Assembly: GCA_016946835.1 (NCBI GenBank)
Contig: JACVTC010000011.1
Coordinates: 1,537,001-1,601,000 of the forward strand
Source: Neocallimastix lanati (nom. inval.)
Lineage: Eukaryota > Neocallimastigomycota > Neocallimastigomycetes > Neocallimastigales > Neocallimastigaceae
DNA: 64,000 bases
Direction of reading: 5' to 3'
Shown here: in pieces, positions 34,946-45,763 of the stretch
Layout: every line of letters starts with the position of its first letter
Position numbering within the stretch: the stretch's first letter is position 1
The notes under the pieces: model-generated
What the model was told of the DNA's origin: nothing
Databases searched by the model: none
What the model saw: the letters and a program-made list of their open reading frames with translations, nothing else
Made by a program: the position numbers and the translations under genes

Positions 34946-36969
34946 TGGTATGGTTCATATAATTTTAGGAATATAATAATAATTAACACAAATAATAAAA
35001 TTACAATAAAAAAAAATAATTTGTTTTAAAATCAATATTTATTTATTTAAATTTATAAAAGAAAAATAATAATATAATTATTTATTTAATAAAAAGAAAG
35101 TTATTGATTATATTTTATTTCACTAAAATTACATGTATTTATATTTTTTTATCAAATTAAAATTTGTAAAGCCTAACTATTTTTTTAATAAACTAATTAC
35201 TAATTATTTTTATAAATAAAACATTTAAATTGAAATTGAATTATTATTTTAGTTAATAATATTATTGTTATAAATAGTAGTTATATATTATTGAATTATT
35301 AATTATTTAATAATAGTTTAATACTAATATATATAAAATAAAAATAAAGAGATTATACAGAATATTTTATTGTGGTTTAGTTAAATTTAGTAATTAAAAA
35401 TAAATTTAAATTGATAACGAAAATTTTAATAACTAATTAAATAGATTTGATTATTTTCAATATAACATAATACAAAAGAAATATAATATTAATATATTAA
35501 GTGGGCAAGGACAATATTCTTGGCTAAAGATTTTTAATACATTATAATGGAATCGGATCGATAATTCAAAAAGGAATTATAAGTTAATTAGTGATTTATT
35601 AACTTAAGATTGCTATTTAGTAATATTTGAAGAATATTGGAAAGTTCCAATTATATAGAATAGAATAATCTATAAGGTTAGAATAATTTATATTATTCTA
35701 GCACAATTAGTATTATTTGTTCATTCTGTATTAAAGAGTGATTTATACCTAATATTCTTAATCTACAAAAATTAAATTTTGTAGAAGTGAATAAAAGGAT
35801 AAATACTGAATAAAATTGATTTAAGAAATTTAAAAAAATAAATATGTTTTATTATTAAACACAAAAATGTTTTATTAAAAAAATTTATTTTTATTTTAAT
35901 ATTAATCTTTATTTATTTAATAATTAATTTTGTTTAAATTAATAAAATAATTGTTAAAAACTAATAAAATAATAAAATGAAATATTTATTATTTATACTA
36001 ATTTATTTTAAATTTTAATAATAAAATTGATTATTAATAACTAATAAAATATATAATAATTTATCAAAATAATTAATAATCATAAAAATTGATTATTAAA
36101 AACTAATAAAATATCTATAATAATTTATTAAATAATTAATAATCATACTTTTTGATTATTAAAACTAATAAAATATTTATAATAATTTATTAACTAATTA
36201 ATAATCATAAAAAATTGATTATTAAAACTATTAAAATATCTATAATAATTTATTAAATAATTAATAATCATACTTTTGATTATTAAAACTAATAAAATAT
36301 TTATAATAATTTATTAAATAATTAATAATCATAAAAAATTGATTATTAAAACTAATAAAATATTTATAATAATTTATTAACTAATTAATAATAAAGAATA
36401 ATTTATAAGAAATATTTACATGTTTTTATATTTTTCTTTGATTTTAAACTATTTACATTAAAAATAATAAAATTAATAAAAGAGAAATAAAGAATAATTT
36501 ATTATTAAATTAAACAATATTTACAATTAAAATGTTGATAAAGATGAGTTTTAAAATGTTATTTTAATTACAATTTGTTTATAAAAGTTGAGTTATAAAA
36601 TAAATAAAATAATCATTATTTTAAATAAAAGTAACTTAAAAAATTATTTAACTAGTTAATTTTAATTTTGAGATGTTTATAAGTTTGTTTATTTGTTATT
36701 TATAATTTATTAAATATGTTTATTATTTTGTTTATTTGTTGTTTTAGAAAAATATTATTTATTAATTTATTTTAGTTTTTAATTAAAATTATTAATGATT
36801 AATTAATTTATTATTATTTTATTTTAATTATCTTTATTTAATTAATTTTTCTTAAATATGGATTTAATTTTTTTTTTAGAATGGATTAATTTTTGGGTTA
36901 AGTTAGAAAACTTTATCAAGAATTTGTTTTTTATTATTTATTTTAATTTAATAATTTTGTTATTTATCA
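34946..36969. mobile_element. Insert J: unclassified 2-kb AT-rich unit, probable solo LTR
   Basis: Lies between the H right flank (AGA) and the left flank of I (AGA). It begins TGGTATGG and ends TTTATCA, so it has TG/CA ends like the neighbouring LTRs. The flanks share AGA, but the exact TSD is ambiguous because the end TATCA overlaps it. No coding frame is found. Six or so degenerate ~60-bp repeats built on TTGATTATTAAAACTAATAA fill 36010-36400. A single LTR of 2 kb is long, so a TRIM-like or damaged element is possible. Confidence 0.5.
36010..36400. repeat. Tandem ~60-bp repeats inside insert J
   Basis: About six imperfect copies alternating between two near-variants: AATAATCATAAAAATTGATT and AATAATCATACTTTTTGATT. 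Each is followed by ATTAAAACTAATAAAATAT and TATAATAATTTATTAA. Confidence 0.8.
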
Positions 36970-36972
36970 AGA

Positions 36973-37944
36973 TGTTAAGGTTCGGAGAGAGGGAAAAATA
37001 AAAATAAGTATTAATATAAACAACAAAAAAAAATAAACAAACAAGAAAATTAATAAACAAAATAAATTTTTGTTTTATAAATCCTTTATTAAAATTTTAT
37101 TTAAAAATTACAATATTAATTTACAATATAAAAAATACAATTTTTTTTACTGTTATTTATATTTTTTTTTTTCTTAAAATAATAGAAATGGTAAAGCCAT
37201 TTCTTTGTATAATAAAAATTAATTATTAAATATTTTATATTAATTTTTTATTATTAATATAATTATTATTTAACTTATAATAAATAATACTTATATATTA
37301 ATCTATTACTAATTATTTATTACTAATCTACTTAATTATATATTTTAAAAGACAAATTTTTTTATTTTACAGAAGTTAATTCTGTGGTTTAGTAATATTT
37401 ATTTAATCCTAAAGTTTAATTTTACTAAGTTTAGAAAAATAATATTATTTAAATTATTAATATAAAAATTATAATCATTTCATCAAATTTATAATATAAT
37501 ATTTATAATAAAACATATAATAATAATATAATTATTTCCTTTTATGTTTAATCTTTTATTAGTAATCATTAATACAATTTTTTTTAATTTGGAATTTTCC
37601 AAAGAAATAATTGATATTGATAAGTTTAATATTAATAAAAGAAATATTGATAAGATTTTGATAAACTATAAAGAAAATTGATAAAATAAACTATATAATA
37701 TTGATAAGGATTTTAATAATAATAAAATATAGATAAGAATAATAAAGGTAGCATAGATAAGGAATTAATTTTAAATATACTTTTTTAAATAGTATAATTT
37801 AATTTGTACTAATTAGGAATATAGATTAATTTATTAGAATATAGAAAGTTCCAAAAGAATAAAGAATCAAATAATTTGTTTAAGGGTTAAATGAATCATT
37901 TAAGATGCATAACCAAAAGAACATTATTTGGGCATTCTTTATCA
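36973..37944 (-). repeat. 3' LTR of element I (972 bp)
   Basis: TGTTAAGGTTCGGAGAG at the start and GGGCATTCTTTATCA at the end. Same length and sequence as 44281-45252. Confidence 0.94.
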
Positions 37945-37967
37945 AGATGCCCCCACTAAGACTCAAG

Positions 37968-40900
37968 CTATACAGAAGCTGAGTTAAACTTTACTATATT
38001 CTTTAAATGGACATTGCGGTTCATTTGGATTCCAGATTTAGGGTCCACAAGAGTTACCGTATTGAATTGTTTCTTTAATACTTGAAGGGGTCCAACAAAA
38101 TATGGTTCAAGTTTGGTTCTAGAAAAATTTCGGACTAAGACTAAGTCTCCAGGCCTAATATTTTTAGCTTGATTCATGCTGTTCTTGCTTTCTCTTCTAT
38201 TGGCCCAATATTTATTCGCATTTTTCACATTTGCAGCGGCTTCTGTTGTCCATAAGTAGTGGTTAACAAACTTTTCGAGTAAGATCTCATCAGATGACTT
38301 GTTTATTCCTATAGTAGGTCTTGCAGCGATATCGAAAGGTTGCTGGTCTTCTCTTCCATATACCAGCTCGAAACTTGAATGATTAGTGACAGAATTCTTG
38401 GTAGTACGAAGGGCCCATAAAGCAGAAGGTAGTACTTCATCCCATTCCTTGTGCTTTTCACTTAGAAGTCGAAGTAATTTTCCTATCTCTTTGTTTCTAT
38501 TCTCTGTGAGTCCATTAGTTTCAGGGTGATAAGTGGTACTAAATTTCACGTATACATCATAGAGATCGAGGAATATCTTGGTCATATCGGAAGTAAATTG
38601 GACACCATTGTCCGTAGTAATCACTTGAGGTACTCCATGGCGTGCAAAAACATTGATAAGGAATTTTATAACTTCTTTAGAGGTTACATTTTCTGTAGGT
38701 TCGGCTTCAACCCACTTGGTGAAATAATCGACTACCACCATAATATATTGATTGTTGTTGGAAGTTTTCTCTAAAGGTCCAATTATATCAAGACCAAGGT
38801 GAGTAAAGGGTCCTTCCACTTCAGTTGGAATATCTTCTGTTGGTTTTGGATATGGTTGAGGTTTATTCAATTGGCACTTTTCACATTTAGCTATAATCCT
38901 CTTAATGTCGTTTACCATACCATTCCAGTAATAGCTTTTCCTAAGTCGTTGATAAGTTTTGTGATAACCTTCATGACCGATTTGGTGGGCTTCTAGAATT
39001 AGCTTTAATTTTTCGTTAAGATCAGTAACTAATTTTCGGTAGATATTTCCATCTATGAAATATTCAACACCATCGATTATAGTAAACTTTTCTTCAATAA
39101 ATTCTTTTACTACTTTAGATAAAAGAGATTCGTCGACTTCTTTTGTAATTTTGGTAACTAATACCTTCTTGTCAGTGTCATTCTTCATTCTTGATAGGGC
39201 ATCTGCAATAACATTCTTTTTACCTGATTCATAGCAGATTTCAACCCCCAAAAGGTTAGCAGCCATGCACCATCTAGTTTGTCTAGCATTTGTTGGTTCT
39301 TTCTTGTTGAACAGTCCGACTAAGGGTTTATGGTCTGTATATATAATAGTTTTATGAGGATTTCCCATTATATATGATTTGAATTTAGTTAAGCAGTAGA
39401 ATAAGGCTGTTCCTTCTAAATCAGTTATTCCGTAATTTTTCTCACTTTTGGTTAGTGTTCGACTCGTATAATGAATTGGGTGTTCTTTGTTAGTTTCTTC
39501 ATTCTTTTGTAGTAGTACACCACCTACTCCATCATAGGACGCATCAGTTCTTATAATAAACTCTTTATTGAAAGAAGGGAATTTTAGAATTGGGGCATTC
39601 ATTAATTTTTCCTTAAGCATTTTAAAGCTTTTCTCTTGTTCATCTTTCCATTGGTACTTAACACCTTTTCGCAATAACTTACAAAGAGGAGCTGTGATCT
39701 GTGCATATTTATCGATAAAAGTTCTGTAGTATCCAATTGCTCCTAAGAAGGATCGTAATTCATGGAGATCAGTAGGTGCTATCCATTTTTTAATAGCTTC
39801 TATTTTGCTATCCAGAGGACTTAAGCCTTTGTCAGATACCTTGTGACCTAGAACTTCTACTTCAGATTGCATGAAAGAACATTTTTCAATGTTGATCTTG
39901 AGTTTATGTTCCTTGAATACGTCTAATACTTTCTTAATGTGATCGAGATGTTCTTCAACTGTTTTTGAATAGATCAAAATATCGTCAATGAAGTTAAAAA
40001 CAAATTCACCAATGTAAGGAAAGAGAATCTTATTCATTTCTCTTTGGAAGGTAGCAGGAGCTCCAGTTAATCCGAAAGGCATTACCTTGAATTGGTAATT
40101 ACCAAACTTAGTAGTAAAACTGGTTACTTCAACGCTTTCTTCATCCATTAGTATTTGATGGTAACCAGAATAGAGATCCATTGTAGTAAAAATTTTGGCT
40201 CCATCTAAGCTATCGAAAATTTCATCAATATTTGGCAAAGAGTAAGAGTCTTTAATGGTAACATCATTTACTTTTCGGTAGTCGATACACATTCTCCACT
40301 TTCCATTATGTTTAGGAACTAAAACTACTGGTGAGGACCACTCTGAATACGACGGTTCAATTAGTTTCTTATTGATCAATTTGGTAAGTTCTTCTTTTAG
40401 AATATCAGATTTATATTTGGTTACTCTATAATATTTCTGTTTAATTGGTTTTACACCAGGTTTTAATCTAATTTTATGTGGTGATAAGTCAGAAGGAGTT
40501 AATTCTTCAGATGAGGTGGCTATAATTACTAAATAATCCTCAAGCAGTTGTATAATTTGTTCTCTGAACATTTTATTAAGGGTGTCAGTGAACTTTTTGT
40601 TATGAATATATTCTTTAGGAGGTAAACCTTCTATTTTCTTAAGATCGTTGTTGTTTTCATCAGGTATTGCTTTTAATACACACATTAATTTTTCTTCTTC
40701 ATCATAAGTGTTGTTAATTGGAGCTATCACATCAATAAGTCCATTATCATTCATATAACAGAGACTATACAATGTTGGATGGATAAATAATTTATAATCT
40801 ACTAAAGTTTTTAAATTAATAAGAATATCATAGAACGGGTCTTCTTTATCAACTACTCTGCATTTAGCTATCATTTCAAAGTTATTAATTTTTAAGGGAA

Positions 40901-41858
40901 TTTGGACAATGTAATCTTCTGAGTATTCTTCATTTTGGGTAGCTAATCGAATTCTACCGCAACTAACATCGATAGGTTCATATGTTGTAGGAAGTTTATC
41001 CAAAAATTGCTGTGTTACAATATTAAGGTTACTACAGGAGTCCATTAAAGCTTTTCCTTTTACTCCATCTACCTCAACGTCTACCATTGCGATATCATCT
41101 TCATTAGGTTCTATATTCTTACTCTTATATGTATGATCAATATTATTTACTAAGATAGTCGTAGCACAAACATTGTTTACAGCACCAGAAATTTTTGTTT
41201 GGTCTTTTTCAAATTTTAAGCCTTGTATGACTTTGGTCTTTACTTTTGGAGACACATCTAGTAGTTGGGCTAAGGTAATATTACATTTGATGTTATTCAG
41301 ATCTTCAATAACATCATAAGGTTTTTGATTCGCAATCATTTGAAGAATTCTTGGTACTCTTGCAGTTTTGGTTATAGAAGATTTATTATTAATTTTATCA
41401 TTCACCAATTTTGTTAAAGTTTGTTCTGTTGTATTATCAGGAGTATTATTTGAAGTAATATCAATAATATTATTAGTTTCTGATTTGTCAATTTCAATAG
41501 TTTTAACTTGTCTTTTTGAAGTATTAGCTCGTTCTTTATCACGTAGCTCTTTTTCTTTTTCTTTTTCCTTATTAATTAAAGGTTGCGTAAGTATTGATGG
41601 GTGAATCTGACTCCGAGTTGATTTTTGCTTTGGGTTTTCCATTAGTTCATTTTCTTTTTTCTTTCTTAATGCAGGTGTTGCAATTGGTCTAGGATTATCT
41701 TTAAGACTTCGATGTATTTTCTTTCCTGGACTAGATTCTAGTTTGTCATCTTTTTTTCGTTTAATTGCAGCGCATAAATAACTTTCATTTTCTTCTAAGT
41801 CAGATTTACTTACTTTTTCAGTATGAAATTCTTCTTCATTTTCTGATTCTGATTCCAT
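37968..41858 (-). CDS. Pol of element I
   Basis: A 1296-aa frame from its first ATG; the frame actually enters from the slippery site at 41972. Long charged N-terminal linker (about 1-230); protease-like domain GKALMDSCSNLNIVTQ, where Cys replaces the Gly of D[ST]G; RT with FNFIDDILIYS; RNase H (RTDASYDGVGGVLLQ); integrase with zinc finger (HEGYHKTYQR...CEKCQLN) and DDE core (VDYFTKW, TDNGVQF, NGLTENRNKE); GPY/F-type end (YFVGPLQVL). There is no chromodomain. It supplies replication enzymes and possibly serves F in trans. Confidence 0.95.
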   Translation of the reverse strand: MESESENEEEFHTEKVSKSDLEENESYLCAAIKRKKDDKLESSPGKKIHRSLKDNPRPIATPALRKKKENELMENPKQKSTRSQIHPSILTQPLINKEKEKEKELRDKERANTSKRQVKTIEIDKSETNNIIDITSNNTPDNTTEQTLTKLVNDKINNKSSITKTARVPRILQMIANQKPYDVIEDLNNIKCNITLAQLLDVSPKVKTKVIQGLKFEKDQTKISGAVNNVCATTILVNNIDHTYKSKNIEPNEDDIAMVDVEVDGVKGKALMDSCSNLNIVTQQFLDKLPTTYEPIDVSCGRIRLATQNEEYSEDYIVQIPLKINNFEMIAKCRVVDKEDPFYDILINLKTLVDYKLFIHPTLYSLCYMNDNGLIDVIAPINNTYDEEEKLMCVLKAIPDENNNDLKKIEGLPPKEYIHNKKFTDTLNKMFREQIIQLLEDYLVIIATSSEELTPSDLSPHKIRLKPGVKPIKQKYYRVTKYKSDILKEELTKLINKKLIEPSYSEWSSPVVLVPKHNGKWRMCIDYRKVNDVTIKDSYSLPNIDEIFDSLDGAKIFTTMDLYSGYHQILMDEESVEVTSFTTKFGNYQFKVMPFGLTGAPATFQREMNKILFPYIGEFVFNFIDDILIYSKTVEEHLDHIKKVLDVFKEHKLKINIEKCSFMQSEVEVLGHKVSDKGLSPLDSKIEAIKKWIAPTDLHELRSFLGAIGYYRTFIDKYAQITAPLCKLLRKGVKYQWKDEQEKSFKMLKEKLMNAPILKFPSFNKEFIIRTDASYDGVGGVLLQKNEETNKEHPIHYTSRTLTKSEKNYGITDLEGTALFYCLTKFKSYIMGNPHKTIIYTDHKPLVGLFNKKEPTNARQTRWCMAANLLGVEICYESGKKNVIADALSRMKNDTDKKVLVTKITKEVDESLLSKVVKEFIEEKFTIIDGVEYFIDGNIYRKLVTDLNEKLKLILEAHQIGHEGYHKTYQRLRKSYYWNGMVNDIKRIIAKCEKCQLNKPQPYPKPTEDIPTEVEGPFTHLGLDIIGPLEKTSNNNQYIMVVVDYFTKWVEAEPTENVTSKEVIKFLINVFARHGVPQVITTDNGVQFTSDMTKIFLDLYDVYVKFSTTYHPETNGLTENRNKEIGKLLRLLSEKHKEWDEVLPSALWALRTTKNSVTNHSSFELVYGREDQQPFDIAARPTIGINKSSDEILLEKFVNHYLWTTEAAANVKNANKYWANRRESKNSMNQAKNIRPGDLVLVRNFSRTKLEPYFVGPLQVLKKQFNTVTLVDPKSGIQMNRNVHLKNIVKFNSASV

Positions 41859-41939
41859 ACTTATTACTTCTTGAAGGTGATTTTGTTGTGGTTCTTCTAA
41901 GGTTGATTGAAATTTGACTGAAGCAATTTTATTGACGAT

Positions 41940-41972
41940 GGGAGTGCTTCTTCTCCCTTTTAGTGATTTAAA
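41940..41972 (-). promoter_or_regulatory. -1 frameshift signal, element I
   Basis: Element strand: T TTA AAT (41972-41966), 8-nt spacer CACTAAAA, then the hairpin GGGAG-AAGAAGCA-CTCCC (41957-41940). After slippage the pol frame is open to the ATG at 41858 and reads KGRRSTPIVNKIASVKFQ. Confidence 0.88.
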
Positions 41973-42898
41973 TTTTTATTTTCGAAATATTCTTGGCGAT
42001 TTTTATCAACAATCGCTTTAAGCTTAGGACAGTTATTCTGATAATGACCTTTTTCCGTACAGAAGAAACATGTACTAATAGTTAAGTTTTTCATTCGTTT
42101 TGTTAGATCTTCAACATCTGAATCTTTTACTGGCTTTCTTGGTTCTGAGAAAGATTTCTGTTTAAATTTCTTTTTATTAAAATTGGAGGGCTTATTATAG
42201 TGAGGATAAGTATTTTCGTCTGAATCATAAGCAATTTTAGGAATAAGTCTATCTACTTTCTCCGCTATTTCAAAGGCTTTATTGAGAGAAATATTATCCT
42301 TAAGGGAAACTCTTTTCCATGCCTCTTTATTATTTTGTAATGAGTCGGCATAGTCTAATACACTAATTCGTTTTCTTCTTTTAATATCCAACTTGTGGTA
42401 AAGAGTTCGGTAGCGTATATTAAAATCTTTCACTTTTTCGTTCCTTTTAATTTTAAGTGCACGAAGTTCTCTGAGTAGAACATTTTGATCTTCTTTTAGG
42501 CCATAGAATTTTTCTAATTCGTCCACAATTTTGTCTAAACTTGGGAAATTATGAATATTGTCATCACCGATGTTATTATCTTCGTCATTATCATCATCAC
42601 TAAAGATATTATCATTTTCCATATCTTGGATGATTTCTCTTATTTCACCGGTAGAAGTCAAAATACAAGCTATAAATATTGTTTCTGGATCAACCACTTG
42701 CTGATATCTGATCCATAATTTTAGTTCAGAGGCCCAGGATTTTATATCTAAGTTGTCTTTACTAAGTTTTTCTATTCCCTTAAGTTCCTTCTTTAAGTCT
42801 TTAAAATTAATTCGACTATTATTTATAGCTACTGGACTGGGAATAGAGGGTGATGCACTAGACGAGCCACCACTATCAGAAGAAGAGTTTTCCGACAT
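41960..42898 (-). CDS. Gag of element I
   Basis: Capsid/nucleocapsid protein of 312 aa from MSENSSSD at 42898. An ATG 48 nt upstream would add 16 residues, but related gags start at this position. A Ser-rich start is followed by RINFKDLKKELKGIEKLS, shared with C1 gag, an acidic Asp/Asn tract, a helical capsid region, and a knuckle CFFCTEKGHYQNNC (CCHC) 29 residues from the end. It terminates just after the frameshift heptamer. Confidence 0.92.
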   Translation of the reverse strand: MSENSSSDSGGSSSASPSIPSPVAINNSRINFKDLKKELKGIEKLSKDNLDIKSWASELKLWIRYQQVVDPETIFIACILTSTGEIREIIQDMENDNIFSDDDNDEDNNIGDDNIHNFPSLDKIVDELEKFYGLKEDQNVLLRELRALKIKRNEKVKDFNIRYRTLYHKLDIKRRKRISVLDYADSLQNNKEAWKRVSLKDNISLNKAFEIAEKVDRLIPKIAYDSDENTYPHYNKPSNFNKKKFKQKSFSEPRKPVKDSDVEDLTKRMKNLTISTCFFCTEKGHYQNNCPKLKAIVDKNRQEYFENKNLNH

Positions 42899-42946
42899 GT
42901 TTGAATTTATTGAAAGAAGTAGTAATGAATCAAGTAGAGTATACAA

Positions 42947-43275
42947 GGTTAATAGTTATATTAAAAAAAATATTTTTGTGTTACCAGGTAATAAAGATTT
43001 GATTAATAACCTCAATGTATTTTTCTTGAGTAGTAGAGTTTTATTTTTTTATAATAAATTAGCCAAAAGTTATCAATTTAATTATTTTGAATAAGTAGTA
43101 AACAATGGATTCAACAACCAAATAAATTTAAGATATAAACTAGCGTCAACTTGACCACCAAATATATCAATTCGTAGAATAGTTAAGCTCGAATTCCCCT
43201 TCGACCCACTTAACGATGAAAATATATTAATAATTTACTAGTTGAGCTCGAATTCCTCTTCGACCCACTCAACAG

Positions 43276-43321
<46 letters not shown>

Positions 43322-44256
43322 TTGAATTTACTTAAATTTATTTTTTTTTATTTAGAAGCTTATTTTTATAAAAAAAATTAATTTAATATTGTTATTATCA
43401 AGTTGAATTACCGACCAAGTTATATTATAAACTACTAGCTTATGGGTCTTTCGTCCGATAATATTCATTCCGTCACCTTATTCACGTGATCTATGTTCCG
43501 TCACACGCTTCAGGATCTTAATATTACCCCTACTATCCCCCTCTTGACAGCTAGTAAGGCTTGTTTATGCTGAATATAACTTGTTTAATTCAATCTTGAT
43601 AAGAAAAGAATATTTCAATTATCAATATTAAATTAAACAAAGTAGCTTCCTCAAATGTTCTTTTTCAATTCTATTTAAAATTTTTGGATATTTATTAGAA
43701 TAAAAATATTATTAATATTATTATTTGTATTATAAAAAAAAAATTTTTTTTTTTTTTTTATTTATTACTCTAAAAAAAAGTTAAAATTTAAATTATAAAA
43801 TACTTAAAAAAAAATTAAATTTTATCATTAATTAATTATTTCTTGAACAACGGCATTTCCGGAAATTTTCCGTACTTAAAACAGAACGTAGAGTGGTAGT
43901 ATGTAAGTCAACCCAGCTCGCCTATTACGGCTTCATGTGGTGCTTACACCAGGCGCTTCTGCTTACTATTAAACAGAACGACCAGAGCTTAAGAATAATT
44001 GTCACTACAATTAATTCTTAAGAGTAATTAACCCGAAAACCCTCTACTTCTTGAGTTCTGAGATAAGTACGCTTCTAAATCGTACTAACTCCAATGCCCA
44101 AGAAAAATAAAAAAAAGATAAAATTTAAAATTTATTCGAAGCTTCACGGATAATATAAATTATCTAACACTTCGAAATATAAAAAAAAATTGTTTTTTTA
44201 AGAAAAATATATTTATTTTAATATTATTTATATTATCTTATTTTTAATTTTATTCT
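42947..44256 (-). other. 5' leader of element I with hairpins
   Basis: 1.3 kb, noncoding and partly less AT-rich. Two hairpins at 43180-43213 and 43242-43275 (GTTAAGCTCGAA...TTCGACCCACTTAAC type) match those of element F. A T-run lies at 43278-43319. A long inverted repeat, CTTAAGAATAATTGT with ACAATTAATTCTTAAG, lies at about 43988-44023. Confidence 0.7.
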
Positions 44257-44273
44257 CCCCGATATCTCCACCA
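44257..44273 (-). other. Primer-binding site of element I
   Basis: The plus strand reads CCCCGATATCTCCACCA, 7 nt from the 5' LTR, the same as in F. The element-strand site starts TGGTGGAGATATCGGGG. tRNA identity is not assigned. Confidence 0.82.
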
Positions 44274-44280
44274 AATTTTA

Positions 44281-45252
44281 TGTTAAGGTTCGGAGAGAGG
44301 GAAAAATAAAAATAAGTATTAATATAAACAACAAAAAAAAATAAACAAACAAGAAAATTAATAAACAAAATAAATTTTTGTTTTATAAATCCTTTATTAA
44401 AATTTTATTTAAAAATTACAATATTAATTTACAATATAAAAAATACAATTTTTTTTACTGTTATTTATATTTTTTTTTTTCTTAAAATAATAGAAATGGT
44501 AAAGCCATTTCTTTGTATAATAAAAATTAATTATTAAATATTTTATATTAATTTTTTATTATTAATATAATTATTATTTAACTTATAATAAATAATACTT
44601 ATATATTAATCTATTACTAATTATTTATTACTAATCTACTTAATTATATATTTTAAAAGACAAATTTTTTTATTTTACAGAAGTTAATTCTGTGGTTTAG
44701 TAATATTTATTTAATCCTAAAGTTTAATTTTACTAAGTTTAGAAAAATAATATTATTTAAATTATTAATATAAAAATTATAATCATTTCATCAAATTTAT
44801 AATATAATATTTATAATAAAACATATAATAATAATATAATTATTTCCTTTTATGTTTAATCTTTTATTAGTAATCATTAATACAATTTTTTTTAATTTGG
44901 AATTTTCCAAAGAAATAATTGATATTGATAAGTTTAATATTAATAAAAGAAATATTGATAAGATTTTGATAAACTATAAAGAAAATTGATAAAATAAACT
45001 ATATAATATTGATAAGGATTTTAATAATAATAAAATATAGATAAGAATAATAAAGGTAGCATAGATAAGGAATTAATTTTAAATATACTTTTTTAAATAG
45101 TATAATTTAATTTGTACTAATTAGGAATATAGATTAATTTATTAGAATATAGAAAGTTCCAAAAGAATAAAGAATCAAATAATTTGTTTAAGGGTTAAAT
45201 GAATCATTTAAGATGCATAACCAAAAGAACATTATTTGGGCATTCTTTATCA
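44281..45252 (-). repeat. 5' LTR of element I (972 bp)
   Basis: Same as 36973-37944. Its right edge is followed by TSD AAGA, then the resumed B LTR (GTCAGTAAAATTG). Confidence 0.94.
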
Positions 45253-45256
45253 AAGA

Positions 45257-45763
45257 GTCAGTAAAATTGTTGTTGTAGTCTGGTGGTAATACATCATGAC
45301 AATGAAGCCGAACTTCTTAGGTTCGACTCACACCCTTTCCCAATCTAAATTATTTTTAGTTAATTAATTAAATTATTGTAGAAAGTTCTAGAGTTTCTTT
45401 GGTTAATATTATATAACTAAATGAAACTAGAAAGTTCTATTTTAATAATTATTTTATCATTTTTCTATAAGATTCATTTTCTAGAAAGAAAACTTAATTT
45501 TTCGAACTTTCGTTAATCTTAACTTTTTCCGAAACTGTTTTTCCGAAAAAGTATAAATAAGCGTGAATTTCTCAACAAAAAATAATTTTTCTTCGTGCTT
45601 TTATTAACTAGTTAAAAGTAATTCGAAATATTACAATAACTAATTAATAATAAAAAAAAAATAAAAATAAATTTTATATTTTAATAAAAAATATTAATAA
45701 AACAAATTTTTTAAGAAAACGAATTACTTATTAGTGTAGACCTATTGGGTGTAAACCGTTACA
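45257..45763 (+). repeat. Element B 5' LTR, remainder
   Basis: Continues the LTR begun at 22069 and ends ACCGTTACA (45763), whose last seven bases are the inverted repeat of the TGTAACG start. With the first segment the LTR is about 523 bp. It contains a tRNA-like pol III promoter (45276-45329), a TATAAATA box at 45552-45559 and a junction hairpin with the internal region (45745-45777). The split is inferred from the inverted repeats and the identical start in the B 3' LTR. Confidence 0.82.
45269..45357 (+). promoter_or_regulatory. tRNA-mimic pol III promoter in the B LTR
   Basis: Box A TAGTCTGGTGG (45276-45286) fits TRGYnnRnnGG. Box B GGTTCGACTC (45320-45329) fits GGTTCGANTC. Their spacing, 44 nt, is exactly that of tRNA positions 8 and 52. 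A T5 run (45353-45357) follows as a pol III terminator. The D-arm region resembles tRNA-Glu-like sequence, but the D and T stems do not pair, so it is not a functional tRNA. Insertions cluster 19-23 bp upstream of box A. Confidence 0.7.

Larger units (their letters stand above)
36973..45252 (-). mobile_element. Element I: intact Ty3/gypsy retrotransposon
   Basis: LTRs 36973-37944 and 44281-45252 are both 972 bp and identical as far as I can compare by eye. The TSD AAGA is perfect (36969-36972 and 45253-45256). Gag and pol are open with no disabling lesion, and the primer site, polypurine tract (element-strand GTGGGGGCATCT) and frameshift signal are all present. It is the best candidate for a currently active element and the youngest of the insertions in the B LTR. 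Confidence 0.94.

Noticed and set aside
45269-45345. A genuine tRNA gene in the B LTR
   Set aside because: Boxes A and B and their spacing are right, but the T and D stems do not pair and no acceptor stem can be drawn. It is better described as a pol III promoter mimic.
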